Part shown: piece after piece, positions 57,658 through 64,000 of the stretch
Layout: each line of letters begins with the position of its first letter
Position numbering within the stretch: position 1 is the first letter of the stretch
Assembly (NCBI GenBank): GCA_022059125.1
Contig: JAEUWY010000008.1
Span: 1,922,001 to 1,986,000 of the forward strand
Length of the DNA: 64,000 nt
Source: Corynespora cassiicola
Taxonomy: Eukaryota; Ascomycota; Dothideomycetes; Pleosporales; Corynesporascaceae
Reading direction: 5' to 3'
Made by a program: the position numbers and the translations under genes
Notes under the pieces: model-generated
What the model was told of the DNA's origin: nothing
The model's input: the letters and a program-made list of their open reading frames with translations, nothing else
The model's database searches: none

Positions 57658-59267
57658 ATGTCCGCCGCCGCCATGGACCGCTCGCAGCAGCGCCAGCAGC
57701 ACCCGTTCCACTCCTACTCCCAAAACCACCCCTCCCAATCCCAGGTCCCCTCCCAGCCAGGCTCCCAGCGCCCCCGCTCCAAGTCGGCCTTCAGCTTCAA
57801 GAGCGACAAGAGCCACGACTCGGCCCCCAAGTCGACAAAGTCCAAGCACGAGAAGAAGAGCAGCCACGACTACAAAACCCACTACGACCCCACCACAAAG
57901 GCAAACCCGAATGCTGCCATGAACGAAGCACAGCCCAGTGCGTCTGCCCGTCCAGGCCTGCCCCGCGAGAATCAGAAACTGACCTCTTCCCACAGTCGCC
58001 GCCGCGCTTGAGAAGCCCACGCTGCAGTCGCTGCGCTCCTTCCAGCACACAGACGCCAATGGCAATCCAATTGGTAGGCCGACTTTTCCGACTTTCCCAT
58101 GTTTGAAATCTGCCCGACTAACGCACAACAGCGGAGCCCGACCTCTCCAATCCCACGCGCTCGCGCTGGGAACGACCCCTGGACACGATCCGCTCTTTCG
58201 AGGCCGCCATTGATACCGAATACCGCCGCAGGGCGCGCCCAATGGGTCCCGGTATGTGTGCACAAAAGTACATGTTTTTGTTTTGATCCAACCCCCCACT
58301 GATTCCAGCCACAGAGTCCACCGTGAGCGGATTTGCCAGCCGCCGCAGCAGCTACTACGGAGGTGAGTCCGACATTTCCCTCGCACCTCTCGGCTGAGAC
58401 ATTTCGCGGAGCCCCCCCCGGCAGACTCGGCTTCTGTCGTCGATCCACTGCATTATGCTTTTCATGCGTGGGATAGAGTTATGCACGCGACTTTATGCGT
58501 GGTCGCCGCGGAGCCGTCTTTGCCCTACCCACCCGGTCCCTGGGCGGGTACATGGATGGAAAAAAAAACGTGTACTGACTAGCGAAATAGGTCAAGGTGG
58601 CTACGACCAGAACCGCTTCTCGCAGGCCAGCGGCTACTACAATGGCCGGCAAGGCGCTCGCGACAGCTGGGCCGACAATGGCTATGGCAACGGTTACGGC
58701 AACGGCTATGGTGGCAACGGCTACAGCAACGGTTATGGGAACGGCAACGGCAACGGCACGGGCATGGGCATGGGCGGCCCTGTAGGTCCCCCACGCACCC
58801 GATATAACCGCATGCAGTCAGACCCCCAGTACAACCGCAGCAGCAATGGTAACAACGTGTATCCGGTCCAGGGCTACCAGCAGTCGCGAGACACGGTCAA
58901 CTCCAACGGATCCAACGGTAGCCACAGTGAGCCCTACTCGAACGATCTCGGCAGCGAGAACAGTTCGATTGAGCGCGGAGCCCCCGTGAGGCAGCCCGAC
59001 ATGGGCGAGCAGTACGGCTTCAGCGGCTTCGGTCGTGACCCCATCCTCGAGGAGTACGGATCCAATGGCGAAGGCGGCAACGGCTACTTCCCCGTGCAGC
59101 CCACCAACGCTGCTGTCCCTCCGCCCGTGCCCGTCAAGACGACGACAGCGCCCATTGCGCTAAACAGCCCGCCTGCTGCCAATGGCAACAACCGGCCCAA
59201 CGTCTTGTCCCGCAACCCCACCGAGAAGCGGAAGAGTTGGTTTAAGAGGCGTTTTAGCAAAGATTAG
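57658..59267 (+). CDS. DUF2406-family protein with Asn/Gly/Tyr-rich region
   Basis: Five exons (57,658-57,937, 57,996-58,073, 58,132-58,251, 58,309-58,362, 58,591-59,267; introns 58, 58, 57 and 228 nt) encode 402 residues. The conserved block NPNAAMNEAQP, AAALEKPTLQSLRSFQH, EPDLSNPTRSRWERPLDTIRSFEAAI is the DUF2406 signature, completed by three splices. After it lies a repetitive NGYGNGYG-type stretch, then a disordered tail ending KRKSWFKRRFSKD, a basic amphipathic end that could bind membrane. The family is fungus-specific and of unknown biochemical role. Confidence 0.88.
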
Positions 59268-59758
59268 ATGGCGAGCATGAGAGAGGGGGAGAGAGGAGTA
59301 GACGACGTCACGGAAGCCATCTTTTTGGTACCATGAGGAGGTGCGATTTGTCCAACTTTCACCATGTATATGCTTGCCTAGGGGGGAGGGAAGAGGGGCA
59401 GACTCGTGGCTTTAGTGTGGCGGACGAGGTGCGCGACATTTGACAGCATATTTTTCTTTTTTTGATGACCTCGGCCCAAGGCTTAGAAAAGCCCTTGTGC
59501 TCTCAAGAGTCATGATTATTACCCCCGACACATTATACGACTGCAACGCAATGGCACGGATGGCTAGGTAGGAGTCTCTAGGAGTTTGGGATGGTCAGAA
59601 TGGGACAGAAAGTCACTCCTTGAATACCCCTACACATGGAAGTTTTTGGCCGTGGGCGTTTTGAATCAAAAGAGAAAACTACATAGTAATCTGTAATGGT
59701 GTGAAGAGATGCAAACCACGGTAGCTCTCGTGCCAGCGAATGGAATGGATTCAGCAGA
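59268..59758. other. Convergent intergenic region
   Basis: About 490 bp between the 3' ends of the DUF2406 gene and VMA21. Probably only 3' end signals. Nothing else seen. Confidence 0.5.
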
Positions 59759-60205
59759 CTAGAGTGCCTTCTTCTTCCTCTCTTCCTCCTGCCGCTCCGA
59801 CTGGTCCTCCTTCATGGCCACGACGACGTACGAGATGAGCACGACGTTGGCCATGAGGGCGGCCAGCCCGCCAGCAAAGGTTGTGTTGCCTGGAGAGGGG
59901 GGTTTTTTTTTAGCTAGGGCAGCGGGCGTGGCCAGATACATACCATTGAAGACCCAGTTGACGGTGAAGAAGTAGGTGCCAATGGGCAGGGTGATCATGG
60001 CAAAGGTGAAGCTCAGCAGCTTGTAGATGACGGATCTGATGGTCGGGGGGTGGATGGGTAAGCCGTGATGTGATAGGAATGGCGGGATTGGCATGGCCAG
60101 CACTCACGCGGGCACGGCGGGGGCGATGTTGGACGGCTCTGACGAGGCCTTGTCGTCCTTGTCGAGGTACGTCTTCTCGTCGCTCACGATCCTGCGCGTC
60201 GTCAT
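59759..60205 (-). CDS. VMA21: V-ATPase assembly factor VMA21
   Basis: Three exons (60,205-60,108, 60,035-59,944, 59,889-59,759; introns 72 and 54 nt) encode 106 residues. MTTRRIVSDEKTYLDKDD leads into two membrane segments, LLSFTFAMITLPIGTYFFTV and GGLAALMANVVLISYVVVAM, joined by VNWVFNGNTT. The C-terminus ends ERKKKAL, a dilysine-type ER retrieval signal as in known Vma21. The protein assembles the V0 sector of the vacuolar H+-ATPase in the ER and escorts it to the Golgi. It is divergently transcribed from the remodeller gene. Confidence 0.94.
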
Positions 60206-60753
60206 GGTGGCAAATGGGATGGTGATGGTGCGGGTGGGTGAAGTGAGTGAGTGAGTGAGTGAGTGAGTGAGAGAGAGAGAGAGAGTCTACCTACCATGGG
60301 GAAGGGGCCCGTGCACGGCCAGAGGCACTCTACGCGACTCTCCATCAAGTTCGCGTCTCCCTCGCACCCCCGGTCCGTTTTTTTGACCGCGAGGCCCGCC
60401 ACCGCGACGACTCTGTCGTCCTTCCTTTGTCGCTCACTCCCCCTCTGCTCCACCCTCCCCACGGCCATGCCCACGGCTTTGTTGTTGCACCCCACCCTTT
60501 GTCTGCTCCGTTAGCCTCTCTTTGTCGTCTCGCCATTGTGCAGAGACGCGCGCTGCACCAGGGCAAACCTCGTCATAGCCTGCACTGCCATTGCCTGCCC
60601 CCCTCTGCACGGCACACTCTAGACGTATCCTTTACCCGTATGCCTTTCCGCTCACTGCTCTCGCCAGCACCATTGCTAAAGCCCGCCAGCCGTCGCCCAA
60701 CAGCATTTTGCTGCGGCGAAGCTCCCCACGCCTTCCCCCAGGCCTCAGGCTCC
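60206..60753. promoter_or_regulatory. Divergent promoter of VMA21 and FUN30, with (GTGA)n/(GA)n repeat
   Basis: 548 bp separates the two start codons. A tandem GTGA run passing into GA units lies at 60,240-60,284, only about 35 bp upstream of the VMA21 start, so it is probably in its leader or core promoter. Two further ATGs occur upstream of the FUN30 start in other frames. Confidence 0.55.
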
Positions 60754-63700
60754 ATGTTCCACCGCGACCCCATAACGTCTTCGTCGCCGCCCCCGACCCC
60801 CGACCACGAGCCTGCTGAGGCCGGCGACGCCTTCGTCACGCAGCCCACCATGCCTCTCGAGCGCTCGCCCTTCTTCGCCCTGCCGAACACTGCCACGGCC
60901 ACCCAGCCTACCCAGATCCTCACCCCCAAGGCCAGCCGCGTCCGCGATGCTCCCTCGCAGGTCCAGGTTGCGCGCTCCTCGCCCGCCGCAGAGCGCTACA
61001 TGTCCCCCGGAGTCGCTTCGTCGCAGTCGCAGCGGCCCATGGTAAATGCAATGGCTCCTCGCGGCACCTACAGCCTGATCCCTCCTGCTGTCCCCCGTCC
61101 CATGCCCGTCGATCTGACCGACATTGCCTCCGACGATGCCTCCGTCGAGTCCGACCCCGAGGAGGAGCACGGCGCCCTTTACCAGTCCAACATTAGGCCA
61201 TCCACCATAGAGACTGGCCCGTCGCGCGTCGAGGAGACGCCACAGAAATTGTCGTCATTTGGCAGGATCATGTCCGAATTCACCTACGTATCCCCACGCA
61301 AGCGTGCCGCTGAGAGTTTCCCTCAAGCCAACGTCAAGAGAGCGAAGCCCATGCCGCGTCAGACGGCCCCCTCTCGCGCCATGCCCGTCATTGACCTTGA
61401 AGACGACCCCTTCCCGTCTGCGCTGACGGAAATACAAGACATCCACACGCGGAATCTTGTCCAGCGTTTGCAGGCCATCTTCCCCATGCAGTCTGTCAAG
61501 ACGCTCTATGACGCCCTGAAGGAGAAGAAACAAAACTTCCAGGATACTTGCGATCTTCTCGCCGAGCGCATCGACAATGGGACTCTAGACGCGGATATGC
61601 CTGCGGCACCATCAAGCCCTTTTGGAAAGGAGGAGGACATTGCAGAGTCAAAGAAGACGGCCCAACAAGCTCTCAGAGCCCCAGTCAAATCTATTCACCA
61701 GAAGTATGCCCTTCCACGCCAGTCCGTCACCCAGGACGCAGAATCGAGCCCGGAGAAGCCCAAGAAGAAGGGTCGGCTTATGCGCGGACGACGGAACCCT
61801 TCTCCTGAAGTCGACCACTCTTCTCCACCGCGCCCCCAGATCAAAAAGCCTATCGTCATATCCGACGACGACGAAGACGAGGGTTTGCCCGATACCGAGT
61901 CAGAGAGCGGTGCAGAAGTGGAGGAACCCTTGGACGAAGATGGTCTCCTGGACTTCTTCAACACTTGTACCGTCGAGGCCATGGTCGATCTTTCAAACAT
62001 GAAAGAGGAGGACATTCGATCTCTTCTTGATCAACGCCCATTCAAGTCACTGGATGCCATCGAGAACATCCACGTTGATTCGCAGGCTGGCAAGAAAAAG
62101 GGACGCAAGCCCAAGATCAAGTTTGGAGAGCGGTTGGTCGATTCTGCCAGGTCAATGTGGAATGCATATGCGGCTGTTGATCAGCTCGTCACCGAATGCG
62201 AGGCTCTCGGAAAGCCCATTGTTGATGCCATGGCTGATTGGGGCATTGACATCTTCGGAGCTGCCACTGACGGTGAAGTCGCCATCACCTCGCTGGACGA
62301 CAGTAGCGATGCAAGCTCCACCCGCGATTCGGGATATCATACTCCGCGAAGCAGCCATGGTAGCGACACGGAAGATGTCTTGCGCAAGGTCAAGGGACGG
62401 CCCCCCAAGAAGACTTCGTTTCTCAAGAAACCCGCCATCATGAACAATGACATCGAGCTCAAGGACTACCAGCTTGTGGGACTAAACTGGCTTCACTTAC
62501 TCTGGAAGAATCAGGTCTCCGGCATCCTGGCCGATGATATGGGCCTGGGCAAGACGTGCCAGGTCATCGCCTTCCTGTCGCAGTTGAGGGAGGAGAAAAC
62601 TCCGGGCCCTCATCTGATCATCGTCCCTGGTTCGACTCTAGAGAACTGGTGTCGCGAGTTCCAGCACTTTTCGGACCAGATTCGATTCACTGCCTACTAC
62701 GGAAAGCAGCCCGAGCGCAACCAGCAGCAGCTTGATATCGAAGCCGGCATCGAGAACAACGATATTGACGTCATCATCACCACCTACGACATGGCCTATA
62801 AGAAGCCGGACAACACCTTCTTGCGTAGATGCCGACCCCAAGCCTGCATTTTCGACGAAGGACATATGCTCAAGAACAGCCAGGCTCAGCGTTACAAGAG
62901 CTTGATGCGCCTGAATGCAGAGTGGCGCCTTCTTCTGACTGGCACCCCGCTCCAGAATAGTCTTCAGGAGCTGGCGTCCATCTTGGCTTTCCTCATGCCG
63001 GACGTTTTCCAGGGAGTCGAAGAAGACCTTGCCGTTGTCTTCAAGCACAAGGCCAAAGTCACCGAGAGCGACTCCCATAGCGCCCTCTTGTCCACGCAGC
63101 GTATCCAAAAGGCCCGCTCGATGATGACTCCATTTGTCCTGCGCCGCAAGAAGGCTCAAGTCTTGAAGCACATGCCGAAGAAGACTTGTCGTGTTGAATA
63201 TTGCGAGCTCACCGATACCCAAAAGACGCTCTACGAGGAGCAACTCGAGAAGCAGCGTAAGGTCTTGTTCGATCGCGCCGCTGGTATTAGGACCACTGAA
63301 CATGCGAACATCATGATGAAGCTTCGCCAGGCGGCTATCCATCCTCTTCTCTTCCGCCATAGGTATACAGACGATAAGATCCGTAAGATCTCCAAGGCAT
63401 GCTTGAAGGAGGCAACTTTTAGGGAGAGCAATCCCGACGTCATCTACGAAGAGCTGGAGTTGTACCAAGACTATCAGTGTCACCAGCTTGTCACCAAGTA
63501 CCCCAAGGCGCTTGGCAAGTTCAAGCTTGCAGATCAAGAATGGATGGATTCGGGCAAGGTCGCGAAGCTAGTCGAGCTACTTAAGAAGTTCAGGGAGAAC
63601 GGCGACCGGACCCTCGTCTTCTCTCAGTTCACTTCCGTTATGGATATTCTCCAGTGGGTCCTCGATGACCTCGACATTGGCTACTTCCGCCTTGACGGCC

Positions 63701-64000
63701 AGACTCCCATCGAACAGCGCCAGCAGATGCTTGACCAATTTTACCACGATGAATCCGTCCCCGTCTTCATGCTCAGCACCAAGTCCGGCGGTGCTGGCAT
63801 CAATCTCGCCTGCGCGAACAAGGTCGTCATCTTCGACTCGTCATTCAACCCGCAGGACGACATCCAAGCCGAGAACCGCGCCCATCGCGTGGGCCAGACG
63901 CGCGAGGTTGAAGTAGTGCGCCTCGTCACCAGAGACACGGTCGAGGAGCAGATCCACGCTCTGGGTGTTTCGAAGCTCGAGCTCGACAAGATGGTTGCGG
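60754..64000 (+). CDS. FUN30: Fun30/SMARCAD1-type SNF2 chromatin remodeller (3' end outside window)
   Basis: One uninterrupted frame runs from ATG 60,754 to the window end: 1,082 codons, no intron needed, no stop reached. The N-terminal part is disordered with a CUE-like ubiquitin-binding segment at about residues 223-272 (DIHTRNLVQRLQAIFPMQ). The SNF2 core has DDMGLGKT (residues 594-601), the DEGH box (701-704) that marks this subfamily rather than DEAH, LLTGTPLQN, then the C-lobe with SGGAGINL (1,011-1,018) and NRAHRVGQT (about 1,041-1,049). Fun30 proteins use ATP to move or exchange nucleosomes in heterochromatin and at DNA ends. Only the last few tens of residues should be missing. Confidence 0.95.
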   Translation, partial: MFHRDPITSSSPPPTPDHEPAEAGDAFVTQPTMPLERSPFFALPNTATATQPTQILTPKASRVRDAPSQVQVARSSPAAERYMSPGVASSQSQRPMVNAMAPRGTYSLIPPAVPRPMPVDLTDIASDDASVESDPEEEHGALYQSNIRPSTIETGPSRVEETPQKLSSFGRIMSEFTYVSPRKRAAESFPQANVKRAKPMPRQTAPSRAMPVIDLEDDPFPSALTEIQDIHTRNLVQRLQAIFPMQSVKTLYDALKEKKQNFQDTCDLLAERIDNGTLDADMPAAPSSPFGKEEDIAESKKTAQQALRAPVKSIHQKYALPRQSVTQDAESSPEKPKKKGRLMRGRRNPSPEVDHSSPPRPQIKKPIVISDDDEDEGLPDTESESGAEVEEPLDEDGLLDFFNTCTVEAMVDLSNMKEEDIRSLLDQRPFKSLDAIENIHVDSQAGKKKGRKPKIKFGERLVDSARSMWNAYAAVDQLVTECEALGKPIVDAMADWGIDIFGAATDGEVAITSLDDSSDASSTRDSGYHTPRSSHGSDTEDVLRKVKGRPPKKTSFLKKPAIMNNDIELKDYQLVGLNWLHLLWKNQVSGILADDMGLGKTCQVIAFLSQLREEKTPGPHLIIVPGSTLENWCREFQHFSDQIRFTAYYGKQPERNQQQLDIEAGIENNDIDVIITTYDMAYKKPDNTFLRRCRPQACIFDEGHMLKNSQAQRYKSLMRLNAEWRLLLTGTPLQNSLQELASILAFLMPDVFQGVEEDLAVVFKHKAKVTESDSHSALLSTQRIQKARSMMTPFVLRRKKAQVLKHMPKKTCRVEYCELTDTQKTLYEEQLEKQRKVLFDRAAGIRTTEHANIMMKLRQAAIHPLLFRHRYTDDKIRKISKACLKEATFRESNPDVIYEELELYQDYQCHQLVTKYPKALGKFKLADQEWMDSGKVAKLVELLKKFRENGDRTLVFSQFTSVMDILQWVLDDLDIGYFRLDGQTPIEQRQQMLDQFYHDESVPVFMLSTKSGGAGINLACANKVVIFDSSFNPQDDIQAENRAHRVGQTREVEVVRLVTRDTVEEQIHALGVSKLELDKMVA

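Overview
This window is nuclear DNA of a filamentous ascomycete (Pezizomycotina). Genes carry several short introns (about 43-230 nt, GT...AG, often with a CTAAC/CTGAC-type branch site). The window holds fungus-specific families (palC, PTH11-like rhodopsin-domain protein, DUF2406, Reg1-type protein). Its first 17.5 kb is mutated in the way repeat-induced point mutation (RIP) mutates repeats. A sordariomycete, perhaps hypocrealean, is my guess from the general look of the proteins; I cannot prove it from one window.

Region 1 (1 to about 17,460) is a block with roughly 20% G+C (60-base lines counted by hand) and no intact gene. It is a nest of dead transposons. Two copies of a Ty3/Gypsy chromovirus lie head to head (1-3,584 on the minus strand, 3,948 to about 10,160 on the plus strand). 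A 1,069-bp MITE sits in the right copy, with its unoccupied site preserved in the left copy. A Tc1/impala-type DD34E element occupies 12,611-14,719. A Fot1/pogo-type DD35D element occupies 14,937-16,780 and is inserted, at a TA, into an older copy of its own family. Catalytic Asp codons have become Asn codons in most of the recognisable domains, and Gln/Trp codons have become stops.

Region 2 (17,540-29,300) has ordinary composition and accessory-type genes: a PTH11-like membrane protein whose stop codon is only about 80 bp from the AT-rich block, two short-chain dehydrogenases, a sugar transporter, a DHA2-type drug/H+ antiporter and a secreted M28 aminopeptidase. One dehydrogenase carries a one-base frameshift. 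The set could serve uptake and oxidation of a sugar or polyol, or small-molecule export; no backbone synthase is present.

Region 3 (30,150-64,000) is GC-rich and mostly conserved core genes: a secreted protein, a K+-channel-beta-type aldo/keto reductase, a bZIP factor, an SH3BGR-like protein, an APC permease, palC, complex I subunit NDUFB10/PDSW, a second MFS exporter, a Reg1-like PP1 regulatory subunit, calnexin, methylmalonate-semialdehyde dehydrogenase, a DUF2406 protein, VMA21, and the first 1,082 codons of a Fun30/SMARCAD1 chromatin remodeller that runs off the end. Exon-intron models were made by eye; every spliced model given sums to a whole number of codons except the frameshifted dehydrogenase.

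I saw no tRNA, rRNA or CRISPR array, and nothing I would call a new biochemical system. The most informative part is the transposon nest, where paired occupied and empty sites can be read directly.
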